Assembly (NCBI GenBank): GCA_041390025.1
Contig: JAWKQR010000031.1
Coordinates: forward strand, 1-64,000
Source of the DNA: JBFFMO01 sp041390025
Lineage (GTDB): Bacteria; Myxococcota_A; Bradymonadia; Bradymonadales; Bradymonadaceae
Direction: 5' to 3'
Length of the DNA stretch: 64,000 nt
Both the position numbers and the translations under genes were made by a program. The notes below the pieces were generated by a model, which did not search any database, was not told where the DNA came from, and saw only the letters and a list, made by a program, of their open reading frames with translations. Shown piece after piece: positions 45,817 through 55,157 of this stretch. Numbering within the stretch: position 1 is the first letter of the stretch; each line of letters begins with the position of its first letter.

Positions 45817-46500
45817 ATGACCACGATCATTGAAGCCAAAGCGATCGAGCGCACGTACATGCAAGGGGAAGTGCCCGTGCACGCACTACGTGGCGTTGAT
45901 CTTCAAATCTCAAGCGGCGAGTTCACCGTGCTTTCAGGGCCGTCGGGTTCGGGGAAGACGACACTTCTGAACATCGTGGGCTGCATCGACGAGTCGACCG
46001 CAGGCAGCATTCACGTCACCGGACGCGATGTGACTCGCCTGACACGTAGTCAGGGTGCGGAGTTCCGGCTCGACCACATCGGTTTTGTGTTTCAGGCTTA
46101 CAACCTGTTGCCTGTGCTGACGGCATACGAAAACGCGGAATTTGTCTTGATGCTCAAGGGCGTCGCGGCCGGCGAACGCAAGAAGATCGTCGAGCCGTTG
46201 CTGGAACGCGTGGGCCTCAAAGACATGATGCATCGACGCCCTCACCAGCTCTCGGGCGGACAACAACAACGCGTCGCCGTCGTAAGGGCGATCGCGAGCA
46301 AGCCGTCGATCGTCTTGGCGGATGAACCCACCGCAAACCTCGACAGCGAGACATCGACCGGCCTCTTGGACATCATGGCCGAGCTCAACAACGAGTTTGG
46401 CATCACGTTCCTGTTTTCGAGCCATGACGAGATTGTCTTGGAGCGGGCGAGACGCATCGTTCGACTGGATTCTGGCCACGTGGTCGAGGACGCCGCATGA
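45817..46500 (+). CDS. ABC transporter ATP-binding protein (LolD/MacB type)
   Basis: A 227-residue ATPase, intact in an otherwise frameshifted stretch. Walker A GPSGSGKTTLL (41-51), Q-loop region FVFQAYNLLPVLTAYENAEF, signature LSGGQQQRVAVVRAI, Walker B IVLADEPTANLDSETS and the H-loop FSSHDE. FQAYNLLPVLTAYENAE is typical of the LolD/MacB/FtsE class that works with FtsX-type permeases. It overlaps the next gene by 4 bases. With the two permeases and the LolA-like protein it forms a complete lipoprotein- or lipid-exporting mechanotransmission-type ABC system. Confidence 0.95.
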   Translation: MTTIIEAKAIERTYMQGEVPVHALRGVDLQISSGEFTVLSGPSGSGKTTLLNIVGCIDESTAGSIHVTGRDVTRLTRSQGAEFRLDHIGFVFQAYNLLPVLTAYENAEFVLMLKGVAAGERKKIVEPLLERVGLKDMMHRRPHQLSGGQQQRVAVVRAIASKPSIVLADEPTANLDSETSTGLLDIMAELNNEFGITFLFSSHDEIVLERARRIVRLDSGHVVEDAA

Positions 46501-47691
46501 AAGTCCTGTGGCCCATGCTGGGTGTGCTCGTCAGCACGCAAGCGCTCGCGGCCACACCGGTCGTCGAGACAGAATCAGCGCAGCTTGAGGTCGGCGGTTA
46601 TGTCAGCGCGACTAACGGCGTTCAGCATCGTTTTTTCGACATTCCAACCCTGCCCCGAACCTCGGGAGTTTCTGCGGGGCTGCTCGCGTCGAGTGGATCT
46701 TTGGGCGACAGCGTCAGCCGACGTGCACAACCGGTTCTTCTCTCGTGTGACGACGTCGTCGGCCGCCGATACAGCGGTTGGTTTGGGCTCGACCATCGCT
46801 CCCGAACGCACGCTTGATCTTCGGTCCGAGCTTGTGGCCGAATCAGGGCTCTTGGTCGAGCACGACTTGACCGCATCGGCGTCGATCAACACTTCGCGAT
46901 GGGCGACCTTACGTTGGGCCGTCAGGCCGTAACGTGGGGTGTATCGCTGCTGTTTCCCGTCGCCGACTTTTGGACACAATTCAGCCCGTTCGAGCTCGAC
47001 ACGTCGCAAAAACGAGGTGTGGATGCTGTTCGGTTCCTAACCTACCCGGGAGACCGCGTCGGCGGGGATGCCATCGTAGTCGATCGAGGCGCGGTCGATA
47101 CCCCGTCGGGTGGCGTTCGGATGGGTTGGTCAACGGACGCAGCCGACTACCACCTCATGCTCACCCGCAATTACGACACCCTCCTGGTACGCCATGGGCG
47201 TTGCAGCGGATTTGGATTGTCACGTGTGTCTACGGCGAGGTCGCCGCCGCTCGTCGAGAGCTCATGGCAACTTGAGCGCCCACGAGCAACACTGGGCCTC
47301 AATGTGTTGCGCACCAAGTACACGGTCACGACGGAGTACCACTTCAACGGGTTTGGCTCGGACGACGTCATCGGTTCTTTGACGAGCCCTCGCGTCGCGC
47401 GTGGCGAACAGTACCTCGCGGGGCAGCACTACAGCCTCGGGATCGCTGGCAGCTACACGCCGCGTGAATTCATCACCTTTTCCTTCTGGTCATGAGCAGC
47501 CTTGAACATGCCTCCCTCCGCCCTGCTTCTCCCCTGCGGTCGACTACGGTTCGCGCCGTCGACGTTCACGCCCGACTACTCGCCTACGCGGGACTTGGAG
47601 ACCGCCCCAACTTTGATGGAATTCCGCGTGTTCCCACTGAGTTTGAGCGTACGGCGAATCGTATCTGTTTGAACTTTCCGCCTACTTCTAG
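46497..47691 (+). CDS. Outer membrane beta-barrel protein, frameshifted
   Basis: Signal peptide KVLWPMLGVLVSTQALA, then VVETESAQLEVGGYVSATNG. Barrel-like pieces in changing frames: RSELVAESGLLVEHDL, MGDLTLGRQAVTWGVSLLFP, FSPFELDTSQKRGVDAVRFL, RATLGLNVLRTKYTVTTEYH, GQHYSLGIAGSYTPREFITF, and a final strand YGESYLFELSAYF before TAG at 47689-47691. A C-terminal aromatic after alternating hydrophobics is the signal read by the Bam machine. The phrase GRQAVTWG...FSPFE recalls barrel proteins encoded beside LolA-like/FtsX transporters. It should be the outer membrane end of the same export pathway. At least five frame changes. Confidence 0.7.
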
Positions 47692-47805
47692 TCCGAAACT
47701 CCCACTTTGCCCCCCAGCCTACGTGCTCGACAGATCGCCGCTTGGCCTGTACAGTTCCGCGTCCTGCGCGGCCCCAAGCCGCTTTTAAATATAGAGGTTC
47801 AGATT

Positions 47806-49496
47806 ATGGATTCAGGTTTAGGTTTTGCGTACATCCTGCTCGGACTTGTCCTCGGCTTCGGCATGGGGGGCATGTTCATTTGGAGCCGGAATACACGCCG
47901 ATTGCACGACTTGGTGACGGAGGAGATCCACAAGCTTCGCGACCGCACCATCGCCGATACACAAGCAGAAGTGTCCAAATCACTTCGACTGGAAATGGAA
48001 CCCACCGTTCGCGGTGAGCTCGCCGAGAAGCTGGAGAAAGAAGTCCGCGCGGACGCTGAGAAAGCCGCCAAACGACTGGTCGACGACGCAGAGACAACCG
48101 CGGCGAGCCGCGTAAAACAAGCAGAGCTTGAGTCCAAAAACATCCTGCTTGAGGCAAGGAACAAGGCTGACGCGGAGCTCAAAGAGGCACGCCAGGAGCT
48201 CGACAAAGTCGAGCAGCGTTCGACCCAGCGCGACAGCCACCTTGACGCCCGGGACGAAAAGCTCGACCGCCGAGAAAGTGAGATCGAAGCACGCTTGAGA
48301 AAGCACGACCTCGTCGGCCGCGCTCGCCGCTCGGGAGTCAAAGATCGCGGAACGCGAGTCTGTGATTCAGGCTGAGCTGGAGAGAGTCGCCAGTTTCACG
48401 GCCGAGCAGGCCAAGAGCGAGCTCATCGAGCGGATGTCCGGCGAAGCCAAGATCGAGGGCGCCAAAGTGATGCGCCAAATCGAAGACAGAAAGGAAGAGG
48501 GCGACAAGACTGCCAAGAAGATCATTGCGACATCGATCGCGCGGTGGGCAGGCGAGTACGTCGCTGAACGTTGTGACGGTCATTCCATTGCCCACCGACG
48601 AGCTCAAAGGTCGGTATCATTGGTCGCGAAGGCCGCAATATCGTGCGCTCGAGGCCGCGACCGGTGTGGACTTCATCATCGACGACACCAGAAGCCGTCG
48701 TGGTCACAGCTTTGACCTGTCAAACGCCACATCGCGCGGCTCACGCTCGAAAAGCTCATTCCGTCGTATCCACCCCTCGCGCATCGAGGAAATCGTCGCC
48801 AAGACGGCGGACGAAGTCGACGCGCAGATCAAGGATTACGGGGAGCGCGCGGCGTTCGAGCTGCGCATCCACGGGCTACACATCGACCTGATTAAGCTGC
48901 TCGGACGGCTTCAGTTCCGCACCAGTTACGGCCAGAACATGTGGGCTCACTCCATCGAAGTGGGCTTCCTCTGTGGTCTGATGGCGGCCGAGCTTGGCGT
49001 CAACGTCAAGGCCGCGCGACGCGCAGGTCTGCTGCACGACATTGGCAAGGCCCTGACCCACGAACAGGACGGCAGCCACGCCCTTATCGGCGCGGAAATC
49101 GCCAAGCGATGCGGTGAATCCGAAGTCGTGCGTAACGCCATCGCGGCTCACCACAACGAAGAGCCACAGAACTCGGTCATCGCTCACTTGGTCATCGCTG
49201 GCGACGCGCTCTCGGGCGCTCGACCCGGCGCCCGTCGTGAAATCCTTGGGACGTACATCCGGCGCTTGGAGGACTTGGAGCGCATCTCGCTCGGTTTTGA
49301 AGGCGTCGAGAAATCGTACGCTGTGCAAGCGGGACGCGAGATTCGCGTGATCGTCGAGAACTCGAAGATCAACGACGACCAAGCGTATTTGCTGAGCAAA
49401 GACATCGCGAAGAAGATCGAAGAGGAACTGACCTACCCTGGCCAAATCAAGGTGTGTGTCATCCGTGAAACGCGAGCTGTCGAGTTCGCGAAGTAA
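47806..49496 (+). CDS. rny: Ribonuclease Y, frameshifted
   Basis: RNase Y is a membrane-anchored endoribonuclease that starts mRNA decay. N-terminal helix GFAYILLGLVLGFGMGGMFI, long coiled coil (KSLRLEMEPTVRGELAEKLE; ELKEARQELDKVEQR), KH domain (IIGREGRN then ALEAATGVDFIIDDT) and HD domain (RAGLLHDIGKALTHEQDGSH, AHHNEEPQNSVIAHLVIAGD), ending VCVIRETRAVEFAK. The HD pair in LLHDIGK and the final block are exact family features. Frames change near 48315, 48340, 48545, 48620 and 48715; from about 48770 to the stop it is open. Joined length about 563, slightly over the usual 510-530. Breaks read as sequencing errors. Confidence 0.92.
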
Positions 49497-49543
49497 GCAA
49501 TTCTGCGCACAGCTGGTGCGCATGAGCCGGCAGGATCTGAGTC

Positions 49544-50865
49544 ATGGCATTCAAGAGCAGCATTTTGGCGGACCTCGATTGGCGAGGCCTGATCTTTCAG
49601 ACGACCCACGACGAGCTCGACGAGCTCCTGGCGAACGAAGACGTCACCCTGTACTGCGGTTTTGACCCAACCGCCGATTCTTTGCATGTGGGAAGCCTGC
49701 TGCCAATTTTGATGTTGGCGACATTCCGACGTCATGGTCACAACCCGATTGGGTTGGTCGGTGGCGCGACGGGGCTGATTGGTGACCCATCGGGCAAAAG
49801 CGAGGAGCGCAATCTACTGACCTCCGACGTGCTCTACCACAACCTCGTGTGCATCGGAGAACAGCTGCGTACGATCCTCGATCGCGCGCTCGAAATGCAC
49901 CCCGAGACGCTTCCAAAGCCCGTGACGGCCGAGAAGATTCCGATCGTGAACAATGCCGATTGGATGGGTCCGTGGAGCTTCATCGACTTCCTGCGTGATG
50001 TCGGCAAGCACTTCCGCGTTGGCAACATGTTGGGGCCAAAGACTCGGTCAAGTCACGGCTCGAAGAGCGAGAGCAAGGACTGTCGTACACCGAGTTCAGC
50101 TACATGCTGATCCAAGCCTACGACTTCCTTCACTTGATGCGCGACCGGAGCTGCAAACTGCAGGTCGGTGGTTCGGACCAGTGGGGCAACATCACCGCGG
50201 GCACCGACCTGATTCGTCGGGTCGAGAACAAACCGGCTTTCGGGTTAACCTTCCCGCTAATCATGTCCTCGACCGGCCAGAAGCTCGGCAAGACCGAGAA
50301 AGGCGCGACCTGGCTGTCGGCCGATCGCACCAGCCCCTACGAGTTCTACCAATACTGGGTCAACCGCGACGACGCGGACATGGACCAGCTGCTCAAGAAA
50401 TTCACATTCTTGGGCGCAGACGAGATCAACGAACTGCTGGCCACCATCGAGCGCGGCGAGAACCGCGGTGACGTGCAGCGTAAGCTCGCCTACGAGGTCA
50501 CATGGCTGGTGCACGGCAAGGACGAAGCCGACAAGGCTGTGCGTGCGAGCCAGATGCTCTTTGGCGAAGCGATCGTCGGTCTGTCGGACCGCGATTTGGC
50601 GGCCATCTTCGCCGAAGTCCCTTCGTCGACCGCTGAACGCTCGCGTTTGGAAGAAGGCATCAACGTCATCGACTTGTTTGTCGAAGCCGGCTTGGTGAAG
50701 TCCAAAGGCGAAGGACGAAGGCTCTTGGAACAAGGTGGCGTCTACGTCAACAACGAGCGCATTGACGCGCTTGAGACCGCCGTGGGCCTGCAACACCTTG
50801 CGAGTGAAACGAAAATTGTGCTGCGCGCTGGCAAGAAGAAGTACCACGTCGTTTCGGTCGCCTAA
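49544..50865 (+). CDS. tyrS: Tyrosyl-tRNA synthetase, one frameshift
   Basis: TyrRS charges tRNA-Tyr and is essential. CGFDPTADSLHVGSLLPILM contains the HIGH-type motif, LVGGATGLIGDPSGKS follows, LQVGGSDQWGNITAG is the tyrosine/ATP region and GQKLGKTEKG is the KMSKS-type loop. The C-terminus is an S4 RNA-binding domain (EAGLVKSKGEGRRLLEQGGV). The frame breaks at 50035: LG must continue KDSVKSRLEEREQGLSYTEF. A run of four G (TTGGGGCC) that should be five restores it. Joined length about 441 residues, normal for the TyrRZ-like form. It lies 47 bases after rny and ends before the tRNA promoter. Confidence 0.95.
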
Positions 50866-50892
50866 AAAACCGTGGATCGGCCAGAAAGTTCG

Positions 50893-50919
50893 TTGACACC
50901 CGCGCCGTGCCTCTATAAA
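50893..50919 (+). promoter_or_regulatory. Sigma-70-type promoter of the tRNA pair
   Basis: TTGACA at 50893-50898 and TATAAA at 50914-50919 are both near consensus, with a slightly short 15-base spacer. Transcription would start about 40 bases before tRNA-Lys. Confidence 0.75.
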
Positions 50920-50964
50920 AAGCTACCTCCCGTTGGGTGAGTCACTTTGTGCCGAACCTGGGAT

Positions 50965-51037
50965 GGGCCGTTAGCTCAGTTGGTAGAGCAGCGGACTTTT
51001 AATCCGCTGGTCGATGGTTCGAGTCCATCACGGCTCA
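50965..51037 (+). tRNA. tRNA-Lys (TTT)
   Basis: A 73-base tRNA. Acceptor stem GGGCCGT / ACGGCTC with one G-T pair, D-arm TAGCTCAGTTGGTAGAGCA, anticodon stem GCGGA / TCCGC with loop CTTTTAA (anticodon TTT) and T-arm with GGTTCGAGTCC. Discriminator base A. The CCA end is not encoded. Confidence 0.97.
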
Positions 51038-51047
51038 TTGACAACTT

Positions 51048-51119
51048 GGCCCCTTCGTCTAGCGGTTAGGACACCTGCCTTTCACGCAGGCGACACGGGT
51101 TCGAATCCCGTAGGGGTCA
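51048..51119 (+). tRNA. tRNA-Glu (TTC)
   Basis: A 72-base tRNA 10 bases after tRNA-Lys. Acceptor stem GGCCCCT / AGGGGTC, D-arm TCGTCTAGCGGTTAGGACA, anticodon stem CCTGC / GCAGG with loop CTTTCAC (anticodon TTC), and T-arm GGGTTCGAATCCC. CCA is not encoded. It resembles E. coli tRNA-Glu closely in the D-arm. Confidence 0.97.
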
Positions 51120-51127
51120 TGCGGAAA

Positions 51128-51156
51128 AGCCCGCTCAGCAATGAGCGGGCTTTTTC
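51128..51156 (+). terminator. Rho-independent terminator after the tRNA pair
   Basis: Perfect ten-base stem AGCCCGCTCA / TGAGCGGGCT with loop GCAA followed by a T run. A GCAA tetraloop and the T run make it strong. It begins 9 bases after tRNA-Glu. Confidence 0.95.
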
Positions 51157-51217
51157 TGTTCTTGGCATCAGCGCCACGCAGAAGATCCACGTCGATGACG
51201 GAGGGCGAACGCCGTTG

Positions 51218-51751
51218 TCACGGCGTTGTCGCGATCTGGTCCAACAAGGACGAATAGACACACTCGATGAACGCCGCGTGGTTGGGTTCGAATCGCAACC
51301 GGTTGCCGTCAAGACTCACACTGACGGGTGGCGACTTGGGCGCAAAAATCACCATTGTGTCAAACTCGCCCAGTTCGGGATCACAATTGATGTTCTCTTG
51401 GCCATCCGCGGGATTCAGATAGATGTCGATGTCGACGTCATGGGCGCGCAAGTGAGGGTTATGGTTGTACATGTTGCCGTAGGTCTGCCTATCCCCATGG
51501 TCCAACACGAACCTTCGGATCAAATCGAAGTTTTCAGGCGTGAGCACCACCGTCATGGTCTGATCCTCCTTCGCTAGAACTTTTTCGGACGAAGAAACCA
51601 CGTCGACGCCGGCTAGCCGCGTATCGCAGGCTGCCGCCACGTTTGCATCTTCTCGCACGCTGGCCGTAGCCCGATCCCCGATCCTCTGCGGGCTGGGATC
51701 GGCACACCCGACCAGAGCCACAATCGCAGTGGTGATCCATCGAAGTATCAT
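51218..51751 (-). CDS. Lipoprotein of unknown function
   Basis: A 177-residue protein with signal and lipobox MILRWITTAIVALVGC. A linker with several Ala/Asp follows, then a compact domain: MTVVLTPENFDLIRRFVLDH, HLRAHDVDIDIYLNPADG, EFDTMVIFAPKSPPVSVSLD and FIECVYSSLLDQIATTP. Two mature-region cysteines (ENINCDPEL; IECVYSS) could pair. Start at 51751 is chosen by the lipobox and GGAG 11 bases upstream; the open frame further upstream lies inside the endonuclease gene and is not protein-like. It is 64 bases downstream of the endonuclease-like lipoprotein on the same strand. Family not recognised. Confidence 0.7.
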   Translation of the reverse strand: MILRWITTAIVALVGCADPSPQRIGDRATASVREDANVAAACDTRLAGVDVVSSSEKVLAKEDQTMTVVLTPENFDLIRRFVLDHGDRQTYGNMYNHNPHLRAHDVDIDIYLNPADGQENINCDPELGEFDTMVIFAPKSPPVSVSLDGNRLRFEPNHAAFIECVYSSLLDQIATTP

Positions 51752-51815
51752 GATGCGAGCCGCTCCAAAGACGTGAGTCAACCCGTCGGATTCTGGACCA
51801 GCCAGCCAGATGACG

Positions 51816-52841
51816 CTAATCAAAACTCGCCGTGATGGCGCAGTGGTCGCTGACGTAGAGCCACGCGTTGGGGTAGGTTTCGGTGTAATTGTAGATGTCC
51901 AACGAAGGCTCGCCCCACGCCTGGACCACCGTCGGCGCGATGATGTGATGGTCGATGAACGACGGGTAACTCGGCGCAGCGGGGAGATGGTCCCAACAGC
52001 TCGGCCGTTGACCCGCCGTGGTGCGAAAGAGCGGCTTTCCGGCAGCTTCCTCAAGGGCGAGCATGAAGGGGTCAAAGTTTTCCAGGGTTCGGTTGAAGTC
52101 TCCGACCAACATGTAAGGCTCGTTGGCGGCCTCACGCGCCTGAATCCAGCTCCCAAGAACCTCAAGCTGGTCGCGGAGCGCTGCGCAATCAGGACTTGCG
52201 GCGCTCAACGGCCCGACCTGACATCCCGACTTCAAATGGACCGCCAAAACACGCACGAAGATTCCACCATGGTCGACCTGTGCATCAAGCCCGGGACGAA
52301 GCGTCGACGAACCGAGATCTAGGCCCTCAAGTGCTGACACCTCACGCACGACAGCCGACGAGCCCGGGGGAACCGCGAGCGCAATCTTTTGACCGCTGCG
52401 TCCCACCTCAAAAACCTGCCAACCCGGCAGTAGGTTTTGCACGGCAGCTAGGTTCTCGACCTCCTCCAAGAACAAGAGATCCGTGCCGATCGCCAAGGCA
52501 TGGTCGCGCAACGCATCGACCTGTTCGGGCGAGCGCACGAACGAATTGCCAAGGCTGTCGGTGTTGCAAAACACGGGTGAAGGGTTTTCGCGCAGACACA
52601 GGATGTTCCACGTCGTGATGCGAATCGGCCCGTCGTTCGACGGGTCGGGCGCGGCATCCGGCTCAACCTCGACGTCGGGCGTATTGACCGACTGATCGGG
52701 GGGTCGGAGGCGTCCTCAGACACATCGAACGCAACGTCGTCAACGGTGTTCATCCCCATGTCTCGAGGACTAAAACCACCACGTTTTTGACGTTGTCAGA
52801 ACACGCGACGAGAAAACACAAAAGGAGGGTAGGTACTTCAA
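51816..52841 (-). CDS. Lipoprotein with endonuclease/exonuclease/phosphatase (EEP) domain, frameshifted
   Basis: The EEP fold is clear in the long frame: TDLLFLEEVENLAAVQNLLP (metal-binding Glu), FVRVLAVHLKSGCQ, YMLVGDFNRTLENFD (GDFN motif) and final VSDHCAITASF (SDH motif). The family includes DNase I-like nucleases and phosphodiesterases. The beginning is in two other frames: SDNVKN preceded by LLLCFLVAC, a lipobox, then MGMNTVDDVAFDVSEDASD, then VNTPDVEVEPDAAPDPSNDG and TTWNILCLREN. One break is exactly at a run of six C (52696-52701) that needs a seventh. A TTG start at 52841 is proposed. So it is a lipid-anchored, probably surface or periplasmic enzyme. Confidence 0.75.
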
Positions 52842-53020
52842 GAATCCTGCTCGTTTGAGTCGGACCATTCTTTACCAGATTCCTTGGCCGCTTCCTTGGC
52901 GATTTCGAGCAAATCGAAGCCACGGGCGAATCCTAGCCGGTCTGATTCGGAGTTGGCGAAAAGCAGCGATGCTGGCAAATTAGGCCGCACTTTTTGGAAC
53001 AATCTCATGGACAAAATCAT
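52838..53020 (-). CDS. Possible small protein upstream of the EEP lipoprotein
   Basis: A 60-codon frame ending GFDLLEIAKEAAKESGKEWS before a TGA that overlaps the TTG start proposed for the EEP gene. The charged helical tail is protein-like and the stop/start overlap suggests coupling. Against it, the 5' end overlaps the start of the plus-strand beta/ankyrin gene and there is no clear Shine-Dalgarno. A second ATG at 53008 is possible. Function unknown; may be chance. Confidence 0.3.
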   Translation of the reverse strand: MILSMRLFQKVRPNLPASLLFANSESDRLGFARGFDLLEIAKEAAKESGKEWSDSNEQDS

Positions 53021-54150
53021 AAGCTTCGAACCTGACGATTACGACATTTCTGCACTGGCACAGCGCTATGAAGAATTCGTCGACTTAGAGTGGATGACCC
53101 AATGGGGCGACCTCGGAATGATATTGGTCCACGAGGGTGACCTTGAGGTCCACGGCGACCTTACCTAAAAACAACTATCGGAGCTTTGTGACGACGAGTG
53201 CACTCTGCTCGTTCTGGGTGACCTTCGTGTCTCGGGCAAGCTCAGCTCGACGAGTTTCAATCTATTTGTCTCGGGCAACGTCAAGGCGCGGTCGTTCTGG
53301 ACGGCAGTGAGAAATCCACATCCGTGGCCGGCGATATCCGCGTCGAAACCGCCCATATCATGTTGGGCAACGATACGATGACTTCCCTTGGAGGGACGTT
53401 CTACGGGCCCTACCTTATCGACCACGACCACTCCAACAACCTTGTCGCAAAAGCGCGCCCCGGAACTTTTGTGATCAATCGGCGTTTTGATAATCCACTG
53501 GTGCTGCAGGAGCTTGTGCAACCCGACCTTGGGACGAAGACGAGGAGTGGTTCAGCGACGACTTTGATTACCTCGATAGCATCGCCGACGGAAAGGAATT
53601 CCTACGCCTCGATTGCCACGAGATCCTGCGACAGATTGGGCGTTTGAAAGACCAGACCGACGATGCTGTCGCCTGCTTGTGCCGCATCGAAGGCATCGGC
53701 AAATACCGAAATTGGCAGTATCCAACGCATGGTTCCACGGTGCTTCACGAGATGGCGAAATTGCGCGCGGGCGAAGGCGAACTGGTCGGTTGGATTGGCT
53801 CGCTCGTCAAAGCTGGCGTTCCAATCGACGCCGTGAGTGACGAAGGCCGTTATGCCCCAGGCCTCGGTACGGCCCTCCACGTCGCGATCGTTGCTGGCAA
53901 CAACTCAGCCGCGCACGCCTTCGTGAAAGCAGGCGCGAATCTTAACGTAGAGAGTGCTCGGATGCGTCGACTGCTACTGCAGCCGCTGAAGTACTTCGGC
54001 AAACGCGACGGCGATGCAGCAAAGTGGCCGGCCAATTTGGCGACACTCGAACAAGCCTTGGCGATCCTCAAGGAGATCAACTTCCCTGGGCACGATGCAA
54101 TCGACACCGAAGTCAGAGCGCGCATCGCGGAGATCCAAGCCTCACTCTAG
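53007..54150 (+). CDS. Beta-strand-repeat N-domain plus ankyrin-like C-domain, frameshifted
   Basis: The N-terminal half has short repeated strands of the G(D/N)Lxv type: LGMILVHEGDLEVHGDLT, LLVLGDLRVSGKLSSTSF, LFVSGNVKARS, VAGDIRVETAHIML and NNLVAKARPGTFVIN, the pattern of right-handed beta-helix or bactofilin-like walls. The C-terminal part has ankyrin-like helices (GSTVLHEMAKLRAGEGELVG, GVPIDAV, TALHVAIVAGNNSAAHAFVKAGANL). An in-frame TAA at 53166 and frame changes near 53295 and 53545 must be bridged. Start at 53007 behind GGAACAATCTC. The mixture of a strand stack with an ankyrin end is unusual; I cannot assign a role. Breaks look like sequence errors. Confidence 0.55.
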
Positions 54151-54236
54151 AGCGACGGTTGGGCGGTGCTCGCCTGAACCGGTTGCGTTCTCTCGAAAAA
54201 CACGGTCAACTCGTCCCTCCATTGCGGTGAGTTCGG

Positions 54237-55154
54237 ATGAGCCTGTTTTCACTTCTGCCCGGGCGCAAGGGCATCCCCAAGCTTGCCGGCAAAGTCGTGG
54301 TCATCACGGGTGCGGCCAGCGGAATCGGCCGAGAGCTCGCGCTTCAACTGGCAGCGAAAGGCTGCACGTTGGCGCTCGTTGACATCGACGAGGACAGGCT
54401 CAATGCGCTTGGTGCGCACTTGCGTGAGTCAAACTTCGTGGCAACGACCCACCAAGCCAACGTTGCGGACCGGGACCGCATGGCGGCCCTCGCCGCGGAA
54501 GTCGCAGCCGCTCACGGCGGCATCGATGTGCTTATCAACAATGCGGGCATCGCTTACGAGGGGCCGTTTCCTCAAACCAGCCTCGAAGACTGGGACCGCA
54601 TGATTGGCGTGAATCTTTGGAGCGTCATCTACGGCTGCCACTTCTTCATGCCGTATTTAGCCAAGGCCGAACGCGGCCACATCGTCAACCTGTCCAGCCT
54701 GTTTGGCATCGTGGGCATGGCAGGGCAAACCGCGTATTGCACCACCAAATTCGCGATTCGGGGGCTGTCGGAATCGTTGTGGGAGGAACTTCGGGCGACG
54801 TCGGTTGGGCTCACGGTGGTCCACCCCGGCGGCATTGCAACCGACATCATGAAACGGGCAAAGGGCGACGACCCGGAGCTGCTTGGACGGCTCAGTGATT
54901 GGTACGAACGCAACGCCATGCCCCCCCATAAGGCTGCCGCAAAGATCGTCAGAGCCATCGAAACGGGCAAACCGCGACTGCTGATCACGCCCGAGGCGAC
55001 GCTGGGCGATATGCTGCGGCGTGTGATGCCAGTGCTCGGGAACAAGCTGTTTGGAGACGCGGTCATCCGAATCTTGGGCGTCGAGGACACGCGCCAGAAA
55101 CGAAGCGACCAATGGCAAGCAACGATGGTCGACGAACCCGGCGAACAGGCGTAG
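54237..55154 (+). CDS. Short-chain dehydrogenase/reductase (classical SDR)
   Basis: A 305-residue SDR, intact. Cofactor-binding VVITGAASGIGRELALQL (TGxxxGxG), LALVDID at the second strand (acidic residue favours NAD(H)), NNAG, and catalytic Ser in VNLSSLFGIVGMAGQTAYCTTK with Tyr-x-x-x-Lys. VHPGGIATDI is the closing loop. A C-terminal extension of about 60 residues (KIVRAIETGKPRLLITPEAT...) is typical of SDRs in lipid clusters, as in mycobacterial SadH/Rv3085. It would oxidise an alcohol or reduce a ketone on a lipid. It opens the cluster, ending 3 bases before the monooxygenase. Confidence 0.93.
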   Translation: MSLFSLLPGRKGIPKLAGKVVVITGAASGIGRELALQLAAKGCTLALVDIDEDRLNALGAHLRESNFVATTHQANVADRDRMAALAAEVAAAHGGIDVLINNAGIAYEGPFPQTSLEDWDRMIGVNLWSVIYGCHFFMPYLAKAERGHIVNLSSLFGIVGMAGQTAYCTTKFAIRGLSESLWEELRATSVGLTVVHPGGIATDIMKRAKGDDPELLGRLSDWYERNAMPPHKAAAKIVRAIETGKPRLLITPEATLGDMLRRVMPVLGNKLFGDAVIRILGVEDTRQKRSDQWQATMVDEPGEQA

Positions 55155-55157
55155 TCG

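Noticed and set aside
39295..50865. Programmed ribosomal frameshifting as cause of the broken frames
   Set aside because: The sites differ in sequence and direction, are very numerous, occur in unrelated genes, and lack a slippery site followed by a stable structure. Random sequence errors explain them better.
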